Made by a program: the position numbers and the translations under genes
Notes under the pieces: generated by a model
Told to the model about the DNA's origin: nothing
The model's database searches: none
Seen by the model: only the letters and a program-made list of their open reading frames with translations
In this document: in pieces, positions 11,543 through 23,117 of the stretch
How the letters are laid out: every line of letters starts with the position of its first letter
Position numbering within the stretch: the stretch's first letter is position 1
Assembly: GCA_028641055.1 (NCBI GenBank)
Contig: CM054060.1
Coordinates: 245,099,540-245,163,539, forward strand
Source of the DNA: Alopecurus myosuroides
Taxonomy: Eukaryota > Streptophyta > Magnoliopsida > Poales > Poaceae
Length of the DNA: 64,000 nt
Reading direction: 5' to 3'

Positions 11543-12705
11543 CCTTCTGCGCGCCCAGCGCTGGGGCCCACTGTCATGGACCCTGGAGGCCACCTAGGCG
11601 CCATGCAGGCCTGGCCCCACTGTCAGTGGCTGGGTATGCTCACTGCGTGGTGCAAATTGTTTTTCTGCACGTTTTCCTTTAATTTTAAGTCCAGTTTTAT
11701 CACAGTTTAGTCCCTAAACTTCAAACCCAAATAACTTTTAAATCCCAACTCCAACAAAAATAAATAAAATATGTACACCGCACTAAATTAAATTCTCTAT
11801 CTATCTATAGCAGTTGTTTTCTGTTTTGAGTTTTCAAAATGCAATTCAAATTTGAATTCAAATAATTCAATTGCAATTTGATAAAATCCATAACTAATTC
11901 ATTATTAATCCAAATCATGCAAATAAAATATGTTTTCCATACCATTTTGAACCACCAATTCAAATATAAATTTTGTTTCATGTTTTGAATAATTTAAATT
12001 GCCTAAATAATTTAATCCTTGTTTAATTCATTTAAATTTGATAAAATCATAACTTGCTCAAATAAAATTATTTTTGAACATGCAAAATATGTTTTCAACC
12101 TAGAAAAGTATAAACTTTTCAAATATGGATTTGAATTTATGTTTTGAACAAATAAAATTCAAATAAAAGTCATGCTTGTTTTAAATTCATTTAAAACTTG
12201 TTTAATATTGTTTCAATCATAATAAATTCATCCTAACTCCTTTTTCAATATTGGAAACATGTAATCCACCTAAAATTGTGTGTTCTTTTCAAATATAAAT
12301 TTTGTTATTTGTTTTGCACAATTTAACTTGATGAAAACAACAACTATTTGTGTAATCCCTTTAAGGAACCAAAAATTCCATAACTTACTAAATAAATTTC
12401 TAAATTGGTAAACCCTATTTTAAATTGGTTCTATTGTTGTTATTTTGTTGTTTTCCTCCTCCATGCATCATACTAATTCACCTTCATCTGTTGATTAGTT
12501 GGAAAACAAATAATCTAACCAAAATCCATGGGCTTTTCATATGCAACTCAAAATTGCATATGTGTCCAATTAAATTGTGTTACCATGTCAATTAGTTTAT
12601 TTTGATGCATCTATTAACCTGTCATGCATCATCTTTGTTTGTGCACTATGCCATGATAATGATTGTTTATATTTCTGCCTTGTTTGTTTGCTTCTTCTCG
12701 GTTAG

Positions 12706-14076
12706 ACGACGACGTTGAGACCGACGATCCTTACGACACCCCTTCAGAGGTTTTAGCTCAGTACCAGGCTACTGGGTTTGCAGGCAAGTTATCACTCACA
12801 TGAACCACTGTGTTCCTTTCAACATTGGTTACCGATACTTATCCGTTGTCTATTTCTGCTAGCCATAGGTAGTCGTTGCTTCTGTTACGATCCTATCACA
12901 TGATACCCTGAACCTTGATATTGCCTCACCTCCAGTCCTATCACCCCGTTGTTTGAGCCCGTGTCTTACTAGCATGCTTAGGGTTGCTTCTGCTCGAGTC
13001 TGTTACCCGTTACTTTCTGTTATCATACTTCTATTATGTTCTATGGGGCTCGATGTTAAACAATCAACCTGTTAATGCTTGGGTAATAATAATAATTTGA
13101 TGTTAAGGCACCGGCAGGAGGCCCATCGTGGTTTTGAGGCCTGCTAGTGTCGACCCTAATAGGAAAAGGGTCTTGTCTACTGATCCATGATGAGCGTGCT
13201 CACCGCATCCGGGTGGTAGTATGGAACCCCCCTCGACTTTGATCTGATCCGCAGTTTGTCCGAAGAGCCACACTTAGTTCGGGTGTTCCATTTGGCTCAT
13301 ACGCATAAATGGGTCGCTCCCATGGTTACTGATGATGATGTTCACGCACACATATAGGGCGAGGCCTGTAGTGCCGGGGTGTTGTGTCCTGCGGGAGTTT
13401 TGCACACCTGCGCTGAGTATTCGGCTGCGTGGCTGGGACCTTATAGCTCCGTGGCTCCTAGGACAGGCTGTAGTGATGGTTCGAGTCGTGTCGAGTCCAC
13501 CTGAGTTTTAGTTGGTGGCTTGAGTGTGTACGGGTACTGGAGCACACCCTGCAGGGATGAATCTTCTCGAGAAGCCGTGTTGTCCGCGGTTATGTGACGA
13601 CTTGGTGAAAGTACTGGCTAACAAGTACTCAGACAACTTACACCTAACTATAATAACTTGACTAGTAATAGACTTATTGACACAACAACTTGATCCATAT
13701 CATTAATCCAGCTGTGTGAGTTATCCTCGGATTGCTTCTTTGGATAAGGGGCGAGATCCAGGATGGGTTTGGTTGATGGTCAACAACAGTTGGTTACGTT
13801 ACGCTATCTTATCTCCTTTCTGTTAGCCGGAATTGGTAGTGTTTCTGTAGTTGGTTAGCGCAGCCAGTTGCAGCATCTTTTATAACCCCTTTTCTTCCGT
13901 TGAACCCAAGGCATCTGTGCTTGGTGTTGTTGGGTTACACTTTGGTGAACTGTGAGTCTTGCTTGCCAGTACGTTTATGTACTGACCCCTTTGGGGCTGT
14001 GGTTTACGCAGACGACGATTCCGAGGATCCCCATGGAGGCTACTACGTGGAGTACGACGAAGCTGTTGACGAGTAG
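12706..14076 (+). other. Acidic mini-exons, 3' LTR copy
   Basis: Exon A is 12706-12783 and exon B is 14012-14076. Lengths, phases, GC donor and stop are the same as in the 5' LTR copy. The patch of elevated LTR divergence falls in the intron between them, not in the exons. Confidence 0.4.
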
Positions 14077-14553
14077 ATAGCGGACCCGGGCAGGATCCGA
14101 GACTTCGTGGATGGGCTCCGTTTTCCTTTCATTGCCGGCCTCTTAGGCCTATTTGGATTTGTCTGTACTCAGACACCTTGATTGCTTCCGCTGATGTAAT
14201 GATGTTATGTTGGGACATGTGTCCTCTGGATGATTGTATTTGCTATTCTCTGCCTTAGTGAAGGCCATTTGCAATCTTATTTCAATCTTTTGTGTCTTAG
14301 AGATATGTTGTGATTATCATTCGTTTAACGCTGTTGACGTACCATGTGTGAGTGGTATGAAGTACGTCGACAGTAGTGCCTATGGTCTCTAGTGGATAGT
14401 TTACATCGACGATGGAATAGCAGGGCTTGTGTTGTCGCGCATAAGCGCAGGCCTACCAGGAAGCTGGGACGTGGGAGCAGGTATGCCCCATAATCCAAGC
14501 ATCTGCTATCCAGTTCGGCCCGATGAGTATCCCCTAGAAACCAGGGTGCGACA

Positions 14554-14774
14554 CGTGTCATCAGCCAACACTCATATTAGTCTAGCGTGTGTGTCCAGCA
14601 CAACCTAAATGACCAAGGACAATCTAGTATGAACAACATGAATACATAGTTCCACAATCGAATCACACATTCAATGACATGTATCAGATGTTCAAAACAA
14701 GGACAACTTAATAACTTTATGAATACATTGGGAATTACATCATCTATGATTGCCTCTAGGCCATATTCCCAACA
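14554..14774 (-). mobile_element. Copia-type LTR, right part (start of the LTR on the minus strand)
   Basis: Read on the minus strand, the LTR starts at 14774 with TGTTGGGAATATGGCC and continues to the gypsy insertion point; the rest is at 1-996. The first five bases, CGTGT, are the second copy of the gypsy target duplication. The five bases after the LTR (14775-14779, GTAGG) would be this element's own target duplication; the partner lies outside the window. Confidence 0.75.
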
Positions 14775-15181
14775 GTAGGAAGTTAGTACTGTCGATTTTT
14801 TTTAGAAAGTTAGTAACGATTAGAGTACTTTCATAGAATAAAATGATCTCAAATATGTGGATAATTTAGAATTGAGAAGTCGCGCTGTTTATACGTGATG
14901 ACCCATACTTTTATATTTTATATAAATCATAATTATTAAATCATAAATTTATTCAATTTTGAAGTAAAAAAGGTGTTTCCGTGCTAGAAAGTTTTGATTT
15001 AAGAGTTTATTTTTTTAATCGTACACAAAATTAATTTAGAGTTAATTAATTAAACATCTATTTATTTGTATTTTAAAGTTTTACTAATTTATTGGGGGAG
15101 AAAATATCTGAAAAGGAATTTTAAAAAGGAAGAATTTTTTAGCTTAGCAAAAATAAAGACTTCAGTAAAAAAAGAGCATTA
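14775..15181. other. AT-rich intergenic stretch, nothing recognised
   Basis: This is 400 bases of AT-rich sequence between the Copia-type LTR and the Harbinger element. No open frame, terminal repeat or promoter is convincing. The last three bases (TTA, 15179-15181) are the left target duplication of the Harbinger element. Confidence 0.6.
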
Positions 15182-17304
15182 GAGCATCTCTAGCAGACCC
15201 CTTATCCCGCGCGGACCTTTAAGACGACCTTTTTTTTTGCGGTTTTGGACGAAAAACTGGCCATACTAGACGCACCAAATCCCGCCGGCCCGTATTTTTT
15301 TAAGGGGCACGAGAAATCCCTCCACGAAACCTTTATCAAAGTAGGGCGGGAGGCCGATCCGAGCGCGTCCTGTATCCCTAGTTTCCTTTGGCGGGGCGGA
15401 AAAATAAGCGCGCAAGTTCCCTTCCCCTTTGCCGCCACCGTCGCTGATCTCTCTTCCCAGACCCCGACCGGCGGCCCCAGGTCGTGCGACGCCGGCATGG
15501 ACGCCTCCGACCCCTCCCTGGTCACCGTCTCGGTCGGGGCTGTGCCGCCAGCGCACCCAACCCGCACGGCCGCCGCGACGGAGGCCGTCGCCTCGGTGGT
15601 TTCCCAGAAGAGGCAAGGGAACGTCGTTGTGCAAGGTGGTCCAGGTGTCCGTCCTGCAGATGGAGCTGCGTCGAAGGTGGGCCGTGCCGCAGGCACCGAT
15701 TCCACTCTCATCGATCTCGACGCGCCCGCTCCGAAGAAACCACGGCAGGTGGTGATTAAGCGTAAGAAGAGCTTCGCATCGAAGGGGAATGGGGCCGCGA
15801 CGACACCACCGGCCTCGACGGCAACACCCGGGGATACCGCGACGGATATTCTCTCCCCTACCACCGGCGCCCCTCAGGTTTTCTATGGATCGGTGTGAGG
15901 TATGTCCGAATCTCGTAGTGCCAAATTTGTTGTTCTATAGTAGAGCCGATAATTTAGTTACAAATTCGTAGTTCGTACAAGAAGGCCCTCGACGAGAACC
16001 GTTGATGTCGACATTGTCCCGCTCGACTCATACAATGAGTTGGACTGCGGTGGAGGCGGCGACGATGACTTGGAAGAGATTGACGCGGGGGAGTATGCAG
16101 TATCTTCTTCGATCTGCAAGAGGTTGAAGAGCTACACCGTTTTGGAGAATGAGATTTTAATCAAGGCGTGGGAGAGCGTGACCCTTGACGCCTCCACCGG
16201 CGCGGACCAAACCGGTAAAAGGTATTGGCAGTGAATTGAAGACAAATTCTTCAAGTTGATGGTCGAGATACCGGGGGTGAAGAAGACTCCCAACAGTTTT
16301 AGGTCTCTCCAAGTACGGTGTGATACTCTCAAACCGACGTGTAATTGTTGGGCCGGATGTGTGGAGCAAGTGTAGAACGCACCTCCTAGTGGAGCCAATG
16401 AGGGTGACTGGGTAAGTTTCAGTGTTCAATTGAATTGGTGGCCAATTGTTCCATGTGATGTACATTGACATGTTTTGTTGGTTGTAGGAAAAATTGCTCT
16501 GTCAAGGTACAAGGACATGTCGTCCTCCAAAGGCAAGGCATTTTCATGTATGCATTGTTGGGAACTTCTCAAGAATAGTGAGAAGTGGAAGGTGAAGGAT
16601 AATAAATCTCCACCGAAGAGAGGTGCCTTCTCCAAGATGGAGGATGAGGATGACAATGATGAGGTCGTAGGAGAAAGAAACAAGAACAAACCGGATAGGA
16701 CCAAGATGGTGAAGGAAAAGATCAAGAGGGATGTCGAGGCCTCTAGTTTGAAGGATGGGATTGACAACATGGTCAAGTCCAGTGAGATATGTGTGGCCAA
16801 AACCTTGGAGCAAAAGAAAGAATTGGAGGAGAAGAAGGCGCAAAAGAAGCTTACGAAGTGGCAACACACGAAGGAGGAGGGGTTGCGCAAGGCCGCCATT
16901 GAAGAGAAAAGAGTCCTTTCCGAGGAGAAGAGAGCCAATACAGAGGAGACCAATACCATGACCAAGCTACTTGCGGAGGAGAACATGATCATGTCGATGA
17001 ATCGTGATGAAATGGATGAACTGACCCTTGAGTGGCACGACCTGGCAAGGATGGAGATCTTGGAGCGAAGGAGGCAAGGAAGAACCGGAAGAGGTCATGT
17101 TGTGCCAAGGGTGGATACCGATGGTGTTTTTTTCGGTTTGAGGGTTGGTTTGTGAGCCGCGAAATAGACACCGCATATTGAATCTGCAAATCAGAAATCC
17201 CCTCCGATTTGGGGTGTCTGTTCCATCGTAGTCTTTTTCGGCCCATAAAAAACGCGTTTTTCGTGCCCCTTATCCGCGGGATAAGGGGTCTTCTAGAAAT
17301 GCTC
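15182..17304 (+). mobile_element. PIF/Harbinger-type DNA element carrying an ORF1-like gene
   Basis: Imperfect terminal inverted repeats of about 30 bp, GAGCATCTCTAGCAGACCCC at the left and GAGCATTTCTAGAAGACCCC on the minus strand at the right, are flanked by TTA duplications (15179-15181, 17305-17307). Both features are diagnostic of PIF/Harbinger. The interior holds one gene of the ORF1 (Myb/SANT-like, NAM-associated) type and no transposase, so the element would rely on another copy for movement. Confidence 0.8.
15497..17155 (+). pseudogene. Harbinger ORF1-type Myb/SANT-like protein gene, decayed
   Basis: Exon 1 (15497 to about 15877) gives an alanine/proline-rich N-terminus with a basic PKKPRQVVIKRKK patch that could be a nuclear signal. 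Exon 2 (about 15972-16411) has an acidic stretch and a Myb/SANT-like helix region around LENEILIKAWESVTLD. An intron with clean borders (GTAAGT at 16412, GTTGTAG ending 16487) leads to exon 3 (16488-17155), a charged coiled-coil with RYKDMSSSKGKAF, KKELEEKKAQKK and LEWHDLARMEIL, as in plant NAM-associated C-terminal domains. In-frame stops TGA at 16232-16234 and TAG at 16373-16375 interrupt exon 2. In Harbinger elements ORF1 partners the transposase in DNA binding; here the gene looks dead. Exon 1-2 borders are uncertain. Confidence 0.7.
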
Positions 17305-17307
17305 TTA

Positions 17308-17643
17308 AAGATTTCAGTAAATTAAATACTGTGAGAAAAAAAAACAATATACTCACACGGACAGTTACTGCTACCTGCTGGACTGGGCCTAGCCCAACCC
17401 ATCAAGCACCTTCTCAACCCACTGCAGACGCACCCCCACAACTCGGCATTCCCCTGGCTGTATCACCGGCGCCGCTTCCATCCGCCGTTAGCTCTCCGGC
17501 TCCGCCATAGCAACCCCGCCCCCGAACAAGACCAGGCTTCGGAGGAGACGAGGCGACGGAACAGACCCAAGCAGGAACAAACTCTGGAAACGGTTGCGAC
17601 TTAGGGCCGCTCTCCGCGACCGAGCTCGCGGCGCCGCCCTGCC
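17308..17643 (+). promoter_or_regulatory. Upstream region of the Sel1-repeat gene with paired site II motifs
   Basis: This stretch precedes the start codon at 17644. TGGGCC (17384-17389) and AGCCCA (17391-17396, TGGGCT on the other strand) form a site II pair, a motif common in promoters of plant housekeeping genes and of nuclear genes for mitochondrial proteins. No clear TATA box was found. The part nearest the start codon is GC-rich, as expected for a grass 5' UTR. Confidence 0.45.
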
Positions 17644-20349
17644 ATGTTCGCCGCTTCGGCGCGGCGGGTGGCCGCGGCTGCCTCTTCCTCCTCCTCTTCC
17701 GGCCGCGCTTCCCAGCTCGCTTCTGCGCTCAATCATCATGTGTGTGTGGCGACGAATTAGACGCGCGGATCTCCCTATCTATTTGATTTCATGCTCAAGT
17801 GCGCTAATCGGTGGTGAGTAAATTTCTTCGTGGCTGCAGAGATGTATTCACGACCGGAACAAGAAGGCGATGGAGCTGGTGGCAAAGGGCTGGAGCGCCC
17901 TCCAGGAGGTCGATCGCGTCATCGACTTCGCGGACCGCAACGACAAGCGCCTAATCCCACTTCTTAGGGTACTGCCCTGGATTTGCCTTCCTCGTCTGTC
18001 CCCATTTGCTATCAATCTTTAGTGTCCCGTTGTTGGGGGTTTTAACATTTTGCTGTGCGAATCTTTCTCGGTGTGGAAGGGCGCAAAGGAGAACTTTGAG
18101 TTGGCTCTAGAGGTTGACAATATGAATACAAGCGCAAGATGTTGGCTGGCCAAAATGCATTTCAAGTACCATGTTCCCGGAGCTTGCAAGGCAATGTGAG
18201 TTAACTGTTACTTTTAGCAATGTTAGTGTAATGCAGCTTCATTTGCTATGTCGTTCAAGTTGTATATGTTCCATGTGGTTGTCTCAATGTCGTTCCAGGA
18301 ACCTGCAGACACAATGCAATAAAAACTAGCTTATGTAGATATGTTATCATTTTGGAACTGACTAGTATGTCGGTGCCATAATTCTGAATATTGGATACTG
18401 TCTGTGCGTCAGGTAGCTTGCTGCGTACCAGAATTAGTTTCCGGATGATATATCATATTTGCTTTTATCTGACAGACAAGTTGCAGATAATATCATATTT
18501 CCTTTTCATTGTTTGTTTTATCTGACATAGCTAAAGTTGCAGGATAATTTTGTTTGAATTGCATATAAATCTGGCTAGTGATATATGTATGCCTTGTTAA
18601 GTATTCTAGTAATATTTATGTATCAGGTCATGTCATGAAATCTTTTGTAAGAATTTTATACTTTGCTGACATCCAATCCAAGTATGCTACCCTTATTGGT
18701 CTTATTACTCTGGTAGCTACTATGCTGAACAGCTCATGTGAAAGACTAGTTTTCCCAAAAATGTTACTTTGTTTGTGAATCTTGATCAATGTTTATATGG
18801 TGTAGCATTAGGGAAATGTGTTTATGGCCCAATGGTCATTGGTATGTAATAGAAAGAATAGCTTGAATTATCTGGTACTATTCTGAGTGCTCGAAACCAC
18901 TTCAAAATCCTAACTGGGGTTGAATTTTATTGTCTTGCTCGAAATGTTCAATAACCCATTCATCGAGCTTGGCGCTTTGAGCTATTGGTACAAACAGTAT
19001 GTCTGAACTATGGGTTATGCGTCTAATTAGTTGCTGCAATAATTGCTTCCTTAATATTTGGGACAGAAAATTACGAGATTAGCAGCTTCATTGGAGAAGA
19101 AAATTGGTAGCGATGTTTACTGCCCTGACCTTTGGTTAAATCGTAAAATACTAAGTGATCAAAACCATCTTTTTGTTTGGCTGTGTTCTAGTTGGAACAT
19201 ACATTTAACTGCCGCCACATCATGCACAACTTGCCTTCAATAGACATTTCTTGTGGATTATATCCTTATCATTTTCCATGTGTACAGTGGCGCTGCTTTG
19301 CTAGTTGAAGCTGCAAACATGGGTGATCCAGAGGCACAGTATGAACTTGGATGTCGGCTAAGAATTGAGGTTTTCACGCTTCATGTGCCTTTTGCCCCTT
19401 TCCATTCTGCTTCATTAATGCAATCTTAGTTGTTTGTTAGGCAATTGATAGTTTCATTCTTTGACGATTTGCATGGTATTTTTCTAAACCTCAGCTGATG
19501 GTTTACCTTTGTTGCTTGTAGAATGATCATGTTCAGTCTGATCAACAGGCTTTCCATTATATAGAGCAAGCTGTTGACCAGGTATGCTTGCCACCTAAAT
19601 GTTGATTAAATATTTTTGGATTTGCTTTTTGATAGGCCTATTCAGTTTTTACCTGAGTCTTTGAATGCAGTTGCATCCTGGTGCGTTATATCTTCTTGGT
19701 GCTGTATATTTAACTGGGGATTGTGTGAAGAGAGACATAGCTTCCGCCATGTGGTGTTTCCATAGAGCTTCAGAAAAGGTGGTAAATGGAAGAAATCCGC
19801 TAAAAAATTATCTTGTTTTATATGAGCCCATGAATACATTGTTATTTCTGTTTTTCTGACAACTGAGCTTTGAACATCTCAGGGACATGCTGGAGCTGCA
19901 GTTGCTTATGGATCTCTTCTTCTGAAAGGTTTGTACAGAAGTAACTCTAATGTGTGAGGAGACAATAGCCCGCCGCTGTATTATTCTTCATGGAATAAAA
20001 GCTAGTTTAGAGTAAATAAGTGGCAAAGTTATGATTTGACCATTAATTTGGACAGTTCCTGTTTAATTTTGGCTTGAACTATTAAATTACTTTAAGCCTA
20101 TGTGTTTACGTGAACAGTATGGTTGTTTCAGGTGCTGAAGTGCCTGAAGTCATTACCAGGTTCAACTCAGGCAAGAGCCCATCGACTGGGAAGGCACGGA
20201 AAAAGGCAATACAGCAGGACCCAGTAAAGCTCGCAAAGAAGCAGTTCCAGATAGCAGCGGAGGCTGGATGTGACCTTGGTCTACGGTGGTTGAAGAGGCT
20301 CGAGGATTATGACAAACATCCAGAAGAGCTAAAGCAAATCCAACAATGA
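17644..20349 (+). CDS. Sel1-like (TPR-related) repeat protein, 8 exons, 284 residues
   Basis: Exons: 17644-17739, 17840-17968, 18080-18195, 19288-19369, 19522-19581, 19671-19778, 19883-19928, 20132-20349. All junctions are GT-AG and the phases join into one open frame. The N-terminus ([15 protein letters not shown]) is rich in Ala, Arg and Ser with no acidic residue, as in organelle targeting peptides, probably mitochondrial. The middle holds Sel1-type helical repeats: [28 protein letters not shown] with [16 protein letters not shown], and [18 protein letters not shown]. The C-terminal [20 protein letters not shown] resembles a further degenerate repeat. Such repeats usually serve as protein-binding scaffolds; the partner is unknown. 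The start is the first ATG of an open frame that splices in phase. It appears intact. Confidence 0.82.
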
Positions 20350-21215
20350 CCTCCTTCAAAAGTATGCGGCTGCATCAGGCGATTGATGTATGTTGCAATG
20401 TTGTTGTTGCACATAGATAAGCTTCACGTTTCGTCTACCTTCAGAATGTGAAGATATGTTATTGTAGGAACGTGTTCATGTCAACGGAACTTGTGGTTGT
20501 GATGGAAAATTTATTTCTAGATTATCAGGTTGAACTTCAGGATCAAATTGGTCCATTTTGTTTTGTTACTAGGTACTTTGTCATAGCATGCCAACTATAC
20601 TGATGGCCTCAGTAAGATGCAGAAAACAAAAAATCAACATTCGTGTAAGCTTGGCTTGGTCCTATGATTTTTGTTTAATTATAACTCCAACCAGCCCTTC
20701 TAAACAGCCCTGATATGTAAGATGGCGTTACTTTTCCTTTGTTAACCACACTGGATATCACATGGAAAAAATGAATTGGTTTTGCAAGAATAATTTAGCT
20801 GGGTGTGTAATCACATGAATTCTTATGCAGCTTTTTGCCAAAGCGATCTGGTATAGGAGTCGGACTCCGTGTTCGCACTAATTGGATCCACTGCATTTGA
20901 GTGGACTAACTAGATATGCAGGTGTATCCTTTGGTAAAAGGAAAATATCCTAAAAACAATGATTGGAGACTTTTGGCTCCGGTCCTAACTCCTAAGATAT
21001 TATAAATGCTAAATGGATGCTTAATGACTTAATGTGATTATGAATATATATTTTTATCTTTATTGTCTTATAGATGCGAGTTGGTAAGATGCATTTCATT
21101 CACATGTCTCACTTCATTTGCACAATCTCTTAAAAAAATCTAAATTAAATAACAAATTAATTAACCGTCTCGGCATCTCCTTTTGTATGTTGTATTTTGG
21201 TGTTTCTCTCTCTCG
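20350..21215. other. 3' UTR of the Sel1-repeat gene and intergenic sequence
   Basis: The first few hundred bases are probably the 3' UTR; no unambiguous polyadenylation signal was chosen. The rest is AT-rich with no supported gene or element end. Positions 21216-21224 are the target duplication of the following Mutator-like element. Confidence 0.5.
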
Positions 21216-21224
21216 AAAAGATTA

Positions 21225-22746
21225 GGGAAACGCTGATTACCCCCCGGGGGATCCCGCGTTTGCATCCTCCGGATGGAGCAGCTGCCACGCGTCCCCGCGG
21301 TCCCACCACGAGTCCTCACCTGCACTCCAACCTCACACGCGTCCCCCTCGAGCCAACTTTATCCTCTTGACTCTCCCTCCTCCGTCTACCGAACACAACG
21401 CCCTCCCCGCACATGGCTGCCTTGGCCATCGCCGGCGCTCGCATCCACCATGCCCGGCATCCGCACCCCACGATTCCGGCCCATCTTCAACTCCATATCG
21501 TCCTCCATCAATCATATCTTCTTCGGAAGAAGAGCTTGACCAGACGGCTATCTTTCCTCGACCATGGTTGCTTCTAGACCGGCGCCGGACTGCTGCAAGC
21601 GGAAAAAGCTCGCCGCCGCAAGTGCAAAGGGCGGTGGCAACTGCTACCAACCGTAGCAAGTTGTGCTACCGGCTTCCGCCGCGTGCGCGCCGTCGATCTG
21701 TTGGCGCCCGAGGTCGCCGCCGCAGCGGGAAGCGGAGGCGAGGAGACGGCGGTGGCTGCGGTCGACCTCTACCGGCCACAGGGGCGATGCTCCCTGGAGC
21801 AAATTTTTCCTCGTTTGAGCAATTTTCATTTTTTTTTTTGCTACACTACGGAGCAACTTTTTGTAAGGTTTATAGCAATTTTTTCTCGTTATTGGAGCAA
21901 ATCGATAGACTTGTTGTAGCAAATTTCTTCCCCAAAAATCTTGATCTGGTGCAAATTTTATATGAGCAATTTTTCCTTTTTTTTGCTACAATGCGGAACA
22001 ATTTTTTTGTAAGGTTTTATAGCAATTTCTTCTCGTTTTTGAGCAAATCGGCAGAGTCGTTGTAGCAAATTCCTTCTCCAAATTCCTTGATCTGGTGCAA
22101 ATTTGATATGAGCATTTTTTTCTTTTTTTCTTTGCTACAATGCGGAACAATTTTTTATAGCAATTTCTTCTCGTTTTTGAGCAAATCGGCAGAGTTGTTG
22201 TAGCAAATTCTTTCTCAAAATTCTATGATCTGGTGCAAAATGAGTTGTTTCGGCATCGAGTCAGATGAGCATTTTCTCTCTTTTTTTTGCTACTGATGGT
22301 CAAGAACAAACATTTGGGATGCTCCAAGCTTTTGAAGCAACCGACGGCAATCGACGAGCGGCGATGCTCCATAGGGGCCAGAGGTGGTGCTACCGGCGAT
22401 GAACTGCTAGAGATGGGGACGGGAAGGAGCAGGGGGGCTGCTGGAGCGTGGCAGCGTGCGCTAGGGGTGCTGCTGGAGATGGGGGACCGGGCGGAGATCG
22501 CCGGCTTCTGCGGAAGACATGGGCGGGGCGGAGCACGTCGATCGCTGCCGGAGATGGGGACGGGAAGGAGCAGGGGCAGCGCGGCGACGTTGTCAGAGTT
22601 GGAGGGGGCGGGGAGGTAGCGCGTGGGGAACAAGTTTTGCGAGGGGCGGTTAAGTTTGATCAGACGGCTGGTACGACACGCATCCTACGGCTACGGACCC
22701 GGGGGATCGGGGGATTTGATCCCCCGGGGGACGCTCAGCATCGCCC
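21225..22746. mobile_element. Non-autonomous Mutator-like element (1522 bp)
   Basis: A perfect 9-bp target duplication, AAAAGATTA (21216-21224 and 22747-22755), flanks inverted termini that both start GGG and share GCTGA and CCCCCGGGGGATC in a 29-bp imperfect repeat. The 9-bp duplication is typical of Mutator-like elements. The interior is GC-rich at both ends with a tandem-repeat core and encodes no transposase. Open frames inside (for example 21367-22065) show no recognisable domain. It could be a Pack-MULE carrying gene fragments, but no parent gene was recognised. Confidence 0.65.
21785..22300 (+). repeat. Tandem repeat with a period of about 150 bp inside the Mutator-like element
   Basis: A unit containing TTTTTTGCTACAATGCGG, TTATAGCAATTTCTTCTCG and TTGTAGCAAATT recurs with its GCTAC landmark at about 21840, 21985, 22134 and 22289. 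There are three full units and a partial fourth, with small indels between them. Sub-terminal or internal repeats are common in Mutator-like elements. Confidence 0.75.
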
Positions 22747-22965
22747 AAAAGATTACTCCATTTAGCATGGGAATATGTTGCAACTTGCACTGTATATTTA
22801 ATTTAATTTTCCGGGAATACTTGTATTGCAGATTTTTTTTTCTTTTTTTACCAATACTTGACTTGCAGGTTGCAGCTTACTGTACTAGAGTACTGAAGTT
22901 TTAGTAGGGTCAGACTCGGACTCTTCTGTCTCGGGAGAAAGCAGAGGGAGAAATCGGAAGACACC

Positions 22966-22986
22966 AAACCCTACCCGGTATAAAAC
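22966..22986 (+). promoter_or_regulatory. Telo-box and TATA box of the Alba gene
   Basis: AAACCCTA (22966-22973), the plant telo-box, lies directly before the TATA box TATAAAAC (22979-22986), about 130 bases upstream of the start codon. Telo-boxes are frequent in promoters of plant ribosomal and growth-related genes. A start site near 23010 would leave a 5' UTR of about 100 bases. Confidence 0.6.
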
Positions 22987-23117
22987 CCCACGCCGCGATA
23001 GGCCCTCTCCCCCTCCGTCGCCGCCGAAATCTTCCGTGCTGCACAACTGCTCACGCTCCCCTCAGGTCTCCGTAGCTTAACAAGTGCTGCTGTTATCTCG
23101 CGGCGTCGGCGGCGGCC

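Larger units (their letters stand above)
997..14553 (+). mobile_element. Complete Ty3/gypsy chromovirus with 4.3-kb LTRs, coding region defective
   Basis: The element runs from TGTAACATCC to GTGCGACA and is flanked by a perfect 5-bp target duplication, CGTGT (992-996 and 14554-14558). The order is 5' LTR, iMet primer site, gag, protease, reverse transcriptase, RNase H, integrase, chromodomain, polypurine tract, 3' LTR. This domain order and the C-terminal chromodomain place it among chromoviruses, probably the Tekay/Del group. The LTRs are almost identical over most of their length, so insertion was recent. One in-frame stop and two frameshifts break gag-pol, so this copy could not make its own full polyprotein. 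It lies inside an older Copia-type LTR. Confidence 0.95.
10227..14553 (+). repeat. 3' LTR of the gypsy chromovirus (4327 bp)
   Basis: This copy of 997-5306 has only scattered differences over most of its length. The exception is a patch at about 12838-13125, which differs much more from 3600-3880 and includes small insertions. It ends GTGCGACA before the CGTGT duplication. It carries second copies of the pol III-like unit and of the mini-exons. Confidence 0.95.
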
